This document shows positions 45,126 through 56,812 of a stretch of 64,000 bases of DNA, one piece after another (position 1 is the stretch's first letter; each line of letters starts with the position of its first letter). The notes below the pieces were generated by a model. It was not told the origin of the DNA and made no database searches. It saw nothing but the letters and a program-made list of their open reading frames with translations. Position numbers and translations under genes: made by a program. Source of the DNA: Paraphoma chrysanthemicola (Eukaryota; Ascomycota; Dothideomycetes; Pleosporales; Phaeosphaeriaceae); contig JAGMWG010000004.1 of the NCBI GenBank assembly GCA_020744225.1, forward strand, positions 310,001 to 374,000. Reading direction: 5' to 3'.

Positions 45126-47023
45126 ATGAACTCGCTTCGCATCCTCAGGCCAATTCGAAACTCGTTCAAGATCCAGTTCAGTCCTACTGCGAGATTGCAA
45201 AGACAGGCTTTGAGTACTACCGCTGCAGCTATGGCGAAGGAATTCAAGCTCAAGGACGTGACGTCTTTGAGCCTCAAGAATGGAGAGAAGAAGGAGGTTG
45301 AGGTTGAAGGAGTCGAGGGTGGGAAGGTGTTGTTGCTGAAGGTGCAGGACAAAGTTCATGCTACTTCGGCCAATTGCACGCATTACGGCGCGCCGCTGGC
45401 GAAGGGCGTTCTCACGCCCGAGGGTCGCATTACATGCCCGTGGCATGGTGGTGAGTTTGGACCGGCCCGACAACTGCTATGGATCTGACACCGTACAGCT
45501 TGCTTCAGCGTCGCCACTGGAGACGTCGAAGATGCTCCTGCACTCGATCCCCTGTCAAAGTACGAAGTATTCGAGCGAGATGGCGCCGTATACGTCAAGA
45601 CCGACGAGGATACACTAAAGGCGAACCGGAGATTCCTGAACCTCAAGTGCTCTTCAATTAGTGACGAGAAGGTGCTCGTGATCGGAGGGTACGTGTTGGT
45701 CAATTGCTGTTGTGAGTGTACTGCTAATAGTGTTCAGTGGCTCCGGCACGCTCGGCGCGGTCGAAGGTCTACGAGGCGGAGGCTACACTGGACAGATTAC
45801 CGTGATCTCAAAGGAAGGATACCAGCCCATCGACCGGACTAAACTGTCCAAGGCTCTTCTGGCCGATCTTTCGAAAGCGGCGTGGAGACAAAAGGACTTC
45901 TACAAGGACGCGTCGATCGAGTTCAAGGAGGGCGAGGTCAAGAGCATTGACTTTTCAAGCAAGAAAGTATCGACCAAGGCTGGCGAGACATACGAGTACT
46001 CCAAGCTGGTACTGGCGACTGGCGGAACACCGAGGTGGCTTCCTCTGGATGGCCTGAAGGGCGACTTGGGCAACGTCTTCCTGCTGCGAACACTCCCAGA
46101 CGCACAAAACATCCTCAAGGCTGTAGGAGATAACGGAAAGAAGGTAGTTGTGGTCGGCAGCTCTTTCATCGGAATGGAAGTAGGAAATTGCCTTGCAGGC
46201 ATGAAGAACGACGTAACGATCATCGGCATGGAAGAGGGTGAGTGGCGTACTGTGCAGCCCAACGGCGTAATCTAACAGTGCAACAGAGCCCATGGAGCGG
46301 GTAATGGGCAAGAAGGTCGGCAAAATCTTCCGAGGTCTCCTCGAAAAGAACGGCGTCAAATTCAAGATGGGCGCGAGTGTAGACAAGGCTACACCGTCCA
46401 AGAGTGACTCTTCAAAGGTTGGCGCCGTACATCTCAAAGATGGAACTACGCTTGAGGCGGACCTTGTTATTGAAGGCGTTGGTGTCGCGCCCGCGACCGA
46501 GTATCTCAAGGACAACTCGGCCGTGACTCTGGAGAAGGACGGGTCATTAAAGACAGACGAGTCGTTTGCCGTGAAGGGACTGAAGGATGTCTACGCCATT
46601 GGCGATATCGCAACCTATCCGTACCACGGGCCTGGTGGCAACGGCTCGCCTGTGCGCATTGAACATTGGAACGTTGCACAAAACGCAGGCCGCTCGGTGG
46701 CCAACCTCATTAACAACCCAGGGGCCAAGCCAAAGCCGTTCATACCTGTCTTCTGGTCAGCCCTCGGCTCGCAACTGCGGTACTGTGGTAACACAGCCGG
46801 CGGATACGACGATGTGGTTCTCCAAGGCGAGCCAGAGAAGCCGTCATTTGTCGCGTACTACACCAAGGGAGACGTGGTTGTCGCCGTAGCCTCGATGATG
46901 AAAGACCCGTACATGACTCAGAGCGCGGAGCTGATGCTAAGAGGCAAGATGCCCGGTAAGGCTGAGCTGCAGAAGGGAGTCGACATCATGGACATTGGTG
47001 TGCCAAGCGAGATCAAGATCTGA
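45126..47023 (+). CDS. Mitochondrial Rieske + AIF-like NADH oxidoreductase (AIFM3 type)
   Basis: Four exons, 45126-45450, 45499-45688, 45738-46237 and 46287-47023, join in phase to 583 aa. Residues 1-36 form a mitochondrial presequence (MNSLRILRPIRNSFKIQF, then LQRQALSTTAAA). A Rieske [2Fe-2S] domain follows with ligand pairs CTH and CPWHGG. Then a class I pyridine nucleotide-disulfide oxidoreductase: FAD site VLVIGGGSGTLGAVEGLR, NADH site VVVVGSSFIGMEVG, and YAIGDIATYPY near the end. The architecture equals that of human AIFM3 (AIFL) and fungal AIF-like proteins, linked to redox metabolism and cell death. A second in-frame ATG at 45231, just after the presequence, would give a form lacking it. 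All ligands are intact. Confidence 0.92.
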
Positions 47024-48914
47024 AGACTCGGGAGTAGTGGTGCTGCTGCCGGCGCAAAGGATGACATCCCCGCAGGGCGATGGCATAAGATGAACACTTA
47101 GAGATGATTTCTACTGTGTGACGTCAAAAACAAACTCGCCGTCTTTCTCTTGACCATGTATCCCAGACATGTCCAAAAGCCCGGAAGGAAGGAGCGAGTT
47201 TTGAGTAACAGTGCGGTGAGCGCTAGCGGAAAGAGGACCCGTGATTCGGAAAATGGAGATCAAATCTCCGAAAAAGAGCCTAAAGCTACCAGATGGTACA
47301 GGTCAGCGGCCTCAAGTGACGACGTGCTCGCTGTGCAAAGTGCGTTGAAGGTGAATTATTTGCACTGATTTCACATGGTCGTCACAAGCAAGATCTAGAT
47401 GCACGCTGCATGTCATCTGCGGCAGACGGTCAGTCATTGGGCGCTGAGCCGAGGAATGGTGCTTATGCAGGGCAAACCCTCGCATGCTGCCCATGTTTGG
47501 GCTGAGACAGAGTGACAGACAGGCTGCTTCATGTCTCAAAGACTTCGCGAACTCTCTGCGGCGTGGGCTTCCTTGCTTGAAGCCAGGGACAAACTTTGGT
47601 CAGTCCGGGACTCCGACCTCGCGTCATGACGGTTGGCGACTAGTCTAGGGCGGGTTGTTGATGTTGATGTTGACATAGACTTCAGGTCGCGTCCGTTGCT
47701 GCAACCCACGCGCGTGGACTGATATAGGGGCAGAGCGGTCAAGAGGCTGGTGTTGGGCGAGACACGTAGCATATGGAGTCATCAGTCGGCGTCTTGCTGC
47801 CAATCGAACGCTCGAGGAGGCCTTTTTCCGTGACGTCTCGAGGACAGCGAGATAAGGGCTGGTGGACCAGGTGATTTGGAATGGGGCCATCTCCACGATT
47901 TTGCAGGCGATGGCCACGTGCAGTCCTTGGGCACATAGCATCCATCACCCACACGTCCGCACACGCACTGAAGCCTCGGACCGGCAGCACTGCGACATCG
48001 TGAGGTCGTGGAGCTGAGGTGGGCGCATAAAGGGCAATTTGCGCAATGACGCCTGAGCCGGGGTGGTTGTGTTTGAAACGGCTAAGATCCTTGCAGGCCA
48101 AAAGGAGACTGCAGGTCGACAGCCGCCCACGGCAGGCGCGACCAGCGGTGCAGCGTGCAGCGCCGTTGCCGTAGAGAGCAAGCCGCAGAGCGCGTGCTGG
48201 GAGAGCCTGGGTTCGCTGCGGGCGTGTGCAATCTTGTTCGCTAGACAGAGCGGTGTTCAGTGCGCCTGGCGGGTTCGTGTTATGCCGAGCTTGTGGTGAT
48301 GTGAATGTCTGCCATCTCCTTTCCAAGCCTCGCGGACTGACAAGCGAAATTATCTGCCAGACGGTCGCTCAGCCGCGCCTCTCAGTCTCCTCCACTCACG
48401 TCAGGCACTCACGTCAAACTCCCCATCGCTTGTTCGCGGCGACCGTTAGATAGCCGGTCGCGTTGCTCTCGTTGCAGCACTACAGCGAAGAGGCGCCGCG
48501 CAGCCATTGTTGTCCGCTTCCTGCACCCTCGCTCACCGTGCATGTGAAGGCGCTGCAGCACGGCAACGGACGCACTTCACCACCACGCACCCTGCCCACC
48601 CAACGGCCATCGCAGTTCGGCCTCGTTGCGCGCATCCACGACGCTCTGTGGACCCAATTGCTCGCGCTCCACGTCCTCACCGCCCCGTCACTGCTGCCGA
48701 TCTGCCCGCGCGCAGTCAGTCTGCACCTCGTTCTGCTGTCGGCGGGAACTAGACAAGCTCCAGCTCTCGTCCCCCGCGCCCGCCCATTCGATCGCCCAGC
48801 ACCGCCGGCGTACCTGATATCGACACAACGAGCCCGCCCAGCACTGGTTCGGCCGCAGCGCGCATCTCTGCGTGAGCCACACCACCCTCGCTCTCCCCTC
48901 CGCGCCTGCACATC
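47024..48914. other. Intergenic region upstream of the Kin4-like kinase
   Basis: About 1.9 kb. From 48.3 kb onward it is C-rich and probably forms a long 5' leader of the kinase gene. Long frames on both strands between 48.4 and 49.3 kb overlap each other and are composition artefacts. Confidence 0.5.
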
Positions 48915-51900
48915 ATGGCCGCCGTGGCATCGCAGCCGCCGCATGGCCAGCAGTACTATCAACAGCAGTCCCCGGCAGCAGCCTCGCCCGCCTCTGCACG
49001 CCGCCCGTCGCGGAGACCCAGCAATGGCGCGTCGCCAAACACACCCACGACACCGCAAACTCACCACTCGCCCGCCGTGTCCCACAACTCGACCCTGACC
49101 ACCCCCCGCGCCCAGCCGCTGCCACCTTCGACGCAGAACTCGCCCGCCATGAACAACACCGCGACCTCCACTGGCAGCGGGCCACTGCCTCCGCCCAGGA
49201 CCTCGTCCCAGAGCGGGCGCGTACGCGACGACAGCGCCAACGCGGCCGCAAATGCAGCTCAGACCCGCCGGAGAGGCAAGGAGAGCCCACGGCAGCAAGG
49301 CAGCTCCAGCAGATCCCAGCCTCAACACAGCAGATCAGCCTCCGCCGTCGGCCAGCCGCCCACGGGAACCAACCTGCCACGCGAAGAAAGCACCGTCATC
49401 AACCGGATAGTAGTTGCAGACCCGCAAGAAGACATTGCCCGTGCAGAAGCGCGGCAAGCCGAGGCCATCCCGGGCACATCAGGCGCAGACCTTACCCCGA
49501 TAACAGGCCTTGGACTTGTTGGCAGTGAGGGCGTCGACGATGGCGGCCGAGGTGGCGGACGGAGCAGACAGGACCACTCCAAGTCAGAGAACTCTGCGAA
49601 GCGATCAAAGTTCGGCAACTACATCCTCGGCCAAACACTGGGCGAGGGCGAGTTCGGCAAGGTCAAGATGGGGTGGAAGCGAGACAGCACCGTCGAAGTC
49701 GCCATCAAGCTCATAAGAAGAGAAACATTGGGCGGAAACTCGAATCGTCTGCAGAAAATCTACCGTGAGATCCAGATCCTGCGCCAGCTAGATCACCCCA
49801 ACATTGTTCGCCTACACGAGATGGTCGAGACGGACCGTCACATTGGCATTATTCTAGAATATGCTTCAGGCGGTGAGCTCTTCGACTATATCCTCAATCA
49901 TCGCTACCTCAAGGACGGCCCAGCACGGAAACTGTTCTCGCAGCTTATCTCCGGCGTGGGCTACCTACACAAAAAGGGCATCGTGCACCGCGACCTGAAA
50001 CTCGAAAATCTGCTGTTGGACCGCAACAAGAACATCATCATCACCGATTTCGGCTTTGCCAATACTTTCGACCCCAACGACGAGCTCAGCGAAGAGATCG
50101 AGTACAGACTTGGCGACAAGGACTTTATAAGATCCCTGGGCCTAGAAGGAAGCGAAGGTGCCCGCCGCGGAGATCTCATGCAAACAAGCTGTGGAAGTCC
50201 CTGTTATGCAGCCCCAGAATTGGTCGTCAGCGACTCGCTCTACACGGGTCGTAAGGTGGACGTGTGGAGTTGTGGTGTTATCCTCGTGAGTCCGGCTCAT
50301 AATCACCTTTGTGTAAAGCTAACAAATACAGTACGCTATGCTCGCGGGCTACCTTCCATTCGACGACGATCCAGCCAATCCAGAGGGCGACAACATCAAT
50401 CTATTGTACAAATATATCGTATCAACACCACTCACCTTTCCAGAATATGTTACGCCGCACGCAAGAGACCTGCTTAAACGCATACTCGTTCCCGACCCAA
50501 GAAAGCGCGCGGATCTATTCGAAGTGGCGCGCCATAGTTGGCTGGCTGATTACTCGCACGTTGTCGGCTTCATCACGTCCAGCAACACCAATGCCACTGA
50601 TGCCCAACAGGCGGCGGCATCAGTCTACTCCAGTAAGCTCACAGTGGAGAGCACAAGCACAAGTTTTGAAGCTGATGGATTACTAGAAGACACCTTTGAA
50701 CAGCAACCTCCTCTGGCGCGCAGTGCCTCCGTGCGCGAACCTGGCAAACCACACACTGCCCCTGCCCCGGCGCACGGTGGCCTCACTGCAAAGAGGGAAC
50801 AGATCAATTCCCCTCCTTCGGAGAAGCCAAAGACATCCCGCGATAATAAGAGGCGGACCGTGCAAGTGGAGTATGTTGCACCTCAATCACAGACGGCCAG
50901 AGGTGAGGCGTCACCAGAGCCCGTCGCTGGCCCGTCGCAATCGCGCGTCAACAACCAAGGTCCGATCGAAGTCCCGCCGACAGATGGCTATCAGTCGTCT
51001 ACCGCCAAGCAAAACCGAAACGCTACAGCTCCGTCGGCTTCAGCACCCCGTTCCAAGCAGGAAGCTCAACGATCTGTCTCGGACTACACAGCGTTCGGAG
51101 CCGCACCGATCAATTCTGCCGTACGTCCTTCAACAGGCGGCACACTGGGAGGGGGTTCAAGATTGCCTTCAAGAGGCAACTCATATGGTCAGCCTTCCGC
51201 AGCGACCGTTGCGCAGACGAATGCCGAGGGCCGGTTTTCTCAACCCAAAGGCAAGCAGTACTCGATATCGCCGCCCTTTGCTCAACCTGAGCCAAGTGGC
51301 GCTGTCGACCAGAGCATTGGGCAGCCTAGCACACAACGAGGACATTCAATTCAGTTGGGTCCTTCCGGCGGACATCCAAAGGGAGGTCACAAGAGGTCGA
51401 ACACTGTCACTGAGACTCTGGGCCGTATGACGTCCATGTTCTCGGGCCGTCAGCCATCGTACACCCAGGATCCCAAAGAGTCGATGACTTCGCAGAATTC
51501 TTATGCACCCTATCCTGATGAAAGAAAGCAGAAGAATTATCCTCCTACGTCGATGGCCGGCCCCATGTCCAACGACGCCATTGCAGCACCGAGACAAAGC
51601 ACTGACTCTAGCCGCCGTACCTCGTTTGGTTTCTCTAGAAGAAACACCAACAATTCTGGCGGCGAGACAGGGAAGTCTTCGCGCCGATTCTCGCTCTTGC
51701 CATCTTCGTTGTCCAAGACGTTTTCCTCCCAGCGCGACAGCATGCCATCAAATTCGTCCTATGGCGACCGACGCGGCTCAAGCGCTCGTCCTCGAGCCAG
51801 CTCCAAGCCTGGCATGGCATTTGGCCGTGGCGAGTCTCGTTCGCCGAGCCAGAGCACCACAGGAAGTCACGTACCAGGATTCTATGATGGACAACACGAC

Positions 51901-52308
51901 AGTTCTAGCAGGATTCGCAACGCCAACACATCCGCTCCAGGGCCTTCCTCTGCACCGGCACAACAAACACAGTTCGACTACCCCACAACCGCGCCCATTG
52001 GCGACGACAAGTTCCAGGTCCCACGAGATCCGCACCCAAGCACGCAGAATCGCCCATATCGTCAGCCAACGGATGACTCGGAGTTTGGTGAACCAAGTCA
52101 ATACCAGCAGCGCAACCCGTACCCACAAGGCATGGGCGGTGACGACCAGCAACAGCAGCAACAACAACGTAAAGGTGTACTGCAAAAGAGCAGAAAATTC
52201 CAGGATGAATATGTCGGCGACGGAGGGAACAAGGGCAGTTCGGGCAGCTCGAAGCGCGTCATGGATTTCTTCAGACGCATGGGCAAGCAGCGGACTGGCG
52301 GGCGATAG
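48915..52308 (+). CDS. KIN4: Kin4-type serine/threonine protein kinase (KfsA-like)
   Basis: Two exons, 48915-50285 and 50332-52308, join in phase to 1115 aa. A disordered Ser/Pro/Gln-rich N-terminus of about 230 residues precedes the kinase domain: glycine loop LGEGEFGKVKMGW, VAIKLI lysine, HRDLKLENLLLD near residue 357, DFGFAN near 377, an activation segment with an insertion of about 35 residues, QTSCGSPCYAAPEL, then DVWSCGVIL. The long insertion before the CGSPCYAAPE block is typical of Kin4/Frk1 relatives; the Thr before it is where Elm1 phosphorylates yeast Kin4. Yeast Kin4 guards spindle position, and Aspergillus KfsA acts in septation (family knowledge). The C-terminal 650 residues are disordered with a Gln run near 52145, ending in the basic RVMDFFRRMGKQ. 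Confidence 0.88.
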
Positions 52309-52972
52309 TGTCGTGAAGAATGATCCGCAGAGGCGAAAGCGGACAGAAGACAAGAAAGAAGTGGGTTTCTGAGTACATGATTGGCAGTGGTGATCGCGCC
52401 TTGGTTTCTGCATATCGACTTTCTTGCAAGCAACTCATCCACACTCATCAGTTCAGTCCAGCACAAGAAGCGAGCAAGCAACCATGGGGTTTCCAAAGTC
52501 GCACACGTTTTGTTTTTTTCTTCTCTTCAGGGGGTAATATCTTGCATCAGCCGGCGTCTTCTTTTTTTTGATTCCATGCTTATTTTGTCTGGCGTGCGTG
52601 TTTCCAAGGGCACATGTGTGTCTTTGGGGGTTTTCCCTGAGATGTAATTTTTATACTCTACTTTTGGCATTGGTGAGATCGCGGAGGGAAATGGGAAGTG
52701 TAGTCTAGTCTAGTGTAGGATGGAAAGGAAGTGTAGTACAGACAACGCGGAGGGGAATTGATATGGTGAATTGTGTGAAAACTGTCTTGCTTGCTATATG
52801 TGTCTTTTGTGTCTTTGTGATGTTAATCAAACGATTGAATGTATATGTGTATTTGTGCATCCAAGGGTATCGCCCTAAGTTACCTGTCTACCTATCCAAC
52901 CTCCCAATCAGGTCGCCATTACCTCATCCTCTCCTCGCCCATCTTCCTCACACACGTATCCCACCCCCAAAT
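52309..52972. other. Convergent intergenic region
   Basis: Between the 3' ends of the kinase and SYM1. Contains T-rich tracts near 52508-52570. No gene seen. Confidence 0.5.
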
Positions 52973-53960
52973 CTACGAAGGCGGCAACTCGCCGCCCTCC
53001 TTGCCCTGCCCCACAGGCAAATTCGGCTTCGTCCCGCCGCCCGAGTTGAGATAGCTGAGATAGCAATTCCAGCCCAGACTGACAATGTTGACGACCAGCA
53101 CGCGGTGCTCCATGGGCACGTACTTGAAGTTTGTGAATTGCACCCACGGCCACACCATGAAGTTCTTGGTCAGGCCGGGCACGTAGGCGTCTTGGAGGCG
53201 TTGGCGGGGAGAGTTGCCTTCGAGGTAGGCCATGGAGGAGAGGAAGAGGGCTGGGATTGCGTCAGCTTGAGCGTTGCGGAAGGGCAATGGGGAAGTGGGG
53301 ATGAGGGTTGGGAAGGGGGAAGGAGAGGAAGGACGTACCCATGTTTGTCGGCGCAAAGAGGAATTGATCACACGCGACTCGTGCGACAATGGTGCCGTTT
53401 TTCGAATTGAGGTTGACGTTGCGGACGAGGAATTCGTACCATTTTGTTGCCGCGGGACCAAAGATTGCTGTTTACACACACATCTTGTTAGCCATTAAGA
53501 CCCCAATGCAGAGTTGCGCATGAGCCTCGTGACTATGTGCGGGTGCATGGGAGGGTAATATGACTTACCTCCACCGTACGCGCCCATTCTTGCTGTCCGT
53601 ATCGGATCGTGTTTATCGAAGCCGCGCTTCTCGACGAGTTGTTGTGCCATGACATCGCCGGTTGAGAAGAGTATCTACGGATCCGTATCAGTCAAGTTCT
53701 TCTATTCCATATCCCTCATCCATTGTCTTGAGCGCGGTGTGTTGGACGCATAACGTCATCGCTGCGCCAGATCGTAATGCCATTGCGCGAGCGATTGCGC
53801 CTCAGATATGGAGTAGGTGACTTGTGCGTACCGCGGTAGTGATACTCTGCGTCAACAGCGGCGCTGTCTTGAGCTTCGCTTGGTACCTGCCATGTCTATC
53901 AGTCTCGCGCTATCGTCATAAAAAAGTCCCCCACTTTGCGACTCACCAGCGAAACGCCAT
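52973..53960 (-). CDS. SYM1: Sym1/Mpv17/PMP22-family inner mitochondrial membrane protein
   Basis: Five exons on the minus strand, 53960-53947, 53886-53832, 53674-53569, 53467-53339 and 53250-52973, join in phase to 193 aa. The sequence follows the Mpv17 family from end to end: FRWYQAKLKTAPLLTQSITT, STGDVMAQQLVEKRG, DPIRTARMGAYGG, GPAATKWYEFLVRNV, DQFLFAPTNMG and, near the end, NFMVWPWVQFTNFKYVPMEH with SLGWNCYLSYLNS. Four TM segments are expected. Sym1 is an inner mitochondrial membrane protein needed for respiration on ethanol at high temperature in yeast and for mitochondrial DNA stability in relatives. The first coding exon is only 14 nt (Met-Ala-Phe-Arg and part of Trp), which makes it easy to miss. 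The C-terminal tail after LNS is Gly/Pro-rich and somewhat longer than in yeast. Confidence 0.92.
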
Positions 53961-54598
53961 TGTGTCTGTGGAACGTCGAGGGTCTGTCCAAAAATTTGAA
54001 TCCCTGGTTGATGGATCACCAACGAAAGCAGCAGGGTAAACAAATATCGCGGTTTGGTGCGCAGAGAAAGAGTAGTGTCAAGCTCGAAGCTGTCGCGAGC
54101 CGATGTATCGCGAGCCGAGCCGATGATGCTGTTGCGTGGACCCTGCACATGGCGTTTTGAAGCTTGGACCCGCATTTCCACAATTCTGCATGCGCCCTCG
54201 TCTCGATCCCGATCGAGTTGCACCGAATGAACAAGAGGATTTTCACAACAGGAACACATCATTCACGCAATTGAGATTTTCTGTGATCAACATAGCATTG
54301 GCCTGTCCTGATAGGGTATAACGTACGAAACACGGATTACAAGGACCGACTGTTGTTGTACAATGGTCGTTATTGAAGATAGGAAATAGTGCGCTGTGGT
54401 ATAGTGTGACAGGGGCTTCTCCCAAGTCCCGTATCTGGTACAAATCCTAGTCCTTTCCATCTCCATCCAGATCCTTTCCAGATATCCGATGTGCCAGAAC
54501 GCCAGACTCGCTGATCTGGCGGGGAGATCAGGTATGCTCGCAAAATGCGGGTGAATTCAGAAGTCGTAAATTGTTGGTATTTGAATTTGCGAGCGGAA
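53961..54598. other. Intergenic region upstream of SYM1
   Basis: Holds the SYM1 promoter and the 3' flank of the UPF0658 gene. Short frames only. Confidence 0.5.
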
Positions 54599-55706
54599 CT
54601 AATCAATCTCCATTCGCTGTGATGGTGCCGGTCCGCTGATGGAGGGCATCTCGGTGTTGTACTGCTTGCCGTCGGACTGCACAACCTTGTTGTTGACGTG
54701 AGGCTTGAGGCCCTTGTTGAAGTTGTGTGTGCACATGCACGCAATAATAATGGTGAAAATCAACAGCAGGATCGTCAGGACAGCGAAAGCGGTCAGTGAC
54801 TTGCGCGCCGGCTGATAGTCCTTTTGGCGATCGAGGTCGGCGATGTACATGCGAATGAGCTTGAACAGGAAGTAGGCCATGGCAATGAAGTACACGATAA
54901 TAATAACGATCATGCCGGCAACAGACTCGCGGCGGACCCACCAGGCGGCGGCGAAGAGGAGGAAGAAGGTGATGGCGAGTGCGACCGAGGTAAGGGCGAC
55001 CTCGATGTTCTTGGTCTTCTCAACCACAACAAGGAACTGGACGGTGAAGGCGAGGAAGAAGAAGAAATCGAACTTCAGGAGAGCAATGTAAATCTGGGCA
55101 GTCAGTACATAGTAGAGTAAAGGGGTGGGGCATGTCGTACCTGGTAGGTCAGATAGCGCCTCTTCAATCGCAAATCAGCGCTGATGTGCTTGTAGATGGT
55201 CCACGCGAATTCATCGTACAGCTTCCAGGCTTCAAACGCGAAGACAATGGTTGCGGCAGCCATCAGACACGGGAGTGCGATGAGCAAAGGCCTGACATCG
55301 GTCCAGAAGTCGAGATCAATCGCGTTGCCGAGCACACCAGCGGCGTCCCTGATCTGGTCGAACTGGATGGCTGCGTAGATGAGGATACCGACGTTGTAGA
55401 TGACGAGTCCAATGACCTGAATGGTGTTCTTCAATCGCAAGGCGTCCCACACAAGCCAAAGCTGGTAGAGATAGCCGAACATGAACACGGCGAGGTAGGT
55501 GGGAATTGTGCGCGTCTCACTGTGCGTGGTGACCTGGCTCCAGCTGACGCTGGCTTGGAACTTGCCGAAGACATATCTGACATTGTTAGTATGGTCGTGG
55601 CGACGCAGAGGAGGACGACATACGACTCGAGGGCGAGGGCGACGATGGCCTGGACAATGGCCGTCATCATGAAGGCCCATGTCCACCTGCTGTTGGGGAT
55701 ATACAT
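54599..55706 (-). CDS. UPF0658 Golgi apparatus membrane protein
   Basis: Three exons on the minus strand, 55706-55624, 55576-55141 and 55093-54599, join in phase to 337 aa. It starts MYIPNSRWTWAFMMTAIVQA and has about seven TM segments, with family stretches YVFGKFQASVSWSQVTTHSE, PTYLAVFMFGYLYQLWLVWD, AAIQFDQIRDA and SADLRLKRRYLTYQIYIALL. The C-terminus is polar. The family includes fission yeast UPF0658 proteins localised to the Golgi; the molecular role is unknown. The frame stays open for 89 codons upstream of this Met with a Pro/Tyr-rich, protein-like sequence, but it has no ATG before the TAG at 55974-55976, so a further 5' exon is likely. The start given is therefore only the first in-frame ATG. 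Confidence 0.85.
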
Positions 55707-56812
55707 CCTGGGAGTGCGGCGGACGGGCGTGGGGAGCGTGGTGGGGAAGCCTTCGCGGTCGTGGTAGCCTCCCGGGGGCGCGCCGTACGGGATGTGCGAC
55801 GGAGGATATGGGGGCTGGTAGGCCGTCGTGTTGTTGTTGTAGGGGGGATACGTCCGATCGAGGGGTTGACCTCCCAGGAGGGATGCGCGCGCCTCGTGGT
55901 GAGAAATTTTGGCAGAATGGCAGCCGCGACGGGCGGCTGGAGAGCGAGGATATAGGGAGTTGTCGTGGAGTCGCTACGGTCGCAGGGCGGACGAGGTGCG
56001 GCTGCCAGCAGTGTCGTGGATGGGCGACTGCAGGGCTGGGCAGCCAGCTGAGACCAATGTGAGGCAAGCGGGACGAATTGGGGCCAGTTTCAGCTGTCCA
56101 CAAAGGAGAGGCACCCAAATGGCCAGATCGGGGAACAGAGCGTGTGTCTAGCGGCGCTGAAACTGGAGCGACTTGGCGTGCGGAGAGGCCGGCCGTGCAG
56201 CAGCGCGATGGGCAGATGCAGCGGAGGAATGCAGTGGGTGGCAGCAGCGGGAATGTCGAGAAAGCGAGCGACGGCAGCACAGAGGGCAGGGCAGGGCAAG
56301 AAGAAGGAGAATAAGAAGAATTATGGGGAGCGGCGGGCGGAGAAGGTTGTCGGGCTGAGGTGTGGAAGGCGCCAAGTCAGCCCCCCGGTGTGGTTTGCGG
56401 GCTGTGTGGAGCTGAAGGGTCTTGTCTTGTTGAAGCCGACCCACGGTGCGGTACTCAGAACGCGCTGCTGTCGGTCGCAGTAGCGTGCATGTAAAGAGTC
56501 CCGCGTGCAGGTCAAGATGCGTCGAAGATGCGGTCTGGAATGGACTGAGCAAACCTCGTGCTTCGCTGCGGCGCGCGCTGCTTTTCAGCTCGTGGTATCT
56601 GGGCTCTGGTGCACAGCCGCTTGGCCCTCAGCACGTCTCCCTCATTGCACCGCCCGCGTTGCCGGGATTGCGCTTGGTTCGGTCGGCTCATTGGACAGCC
56701 TTGCGTAAATATAGTTTCCGCTGTGGCGGTGCTTGCTTCGCGAAATGCGGGTGGAGCCCGCGCCCATCATCGACCAGCACCAGACAGACCTCCACCCACC
56801 ACGCGACTAGGC
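55707..56812. other. Divergent promoter region between UPF0658 and PSY4
   Basis: GC-rich. Its first 270 bases may include more N-terminal coding sequence of the UPF0658 gene. The 392-codon minus-strand frame reaching 56280 is mostly a frame shifted from the real one and is not annotated. Confidence 0.5.

Noticed and set aside
48480..49328. A 282-codon minus-strand frame opposite the Kin4 leader
   Set aside because: Gly/Arg-rich antisense of C-rich DNA, overlapping a clear kinase gene; no domain.
51503..52372. A 289-codon plus frame inside the Kin4 C-terminus
   Set aside because: Shifted-frame shadow of the disordered kinase tail; the kinase frame is the one continuous with the catalytic domain.
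55102..56280. A 392-codon minus-strand frame over the UPF0658 gene
   Set aside because: Its first two thirds are in the wrong frame (Pro/Arg-rich translation of coding DNA); it meets the true frame only after reading through the intron.
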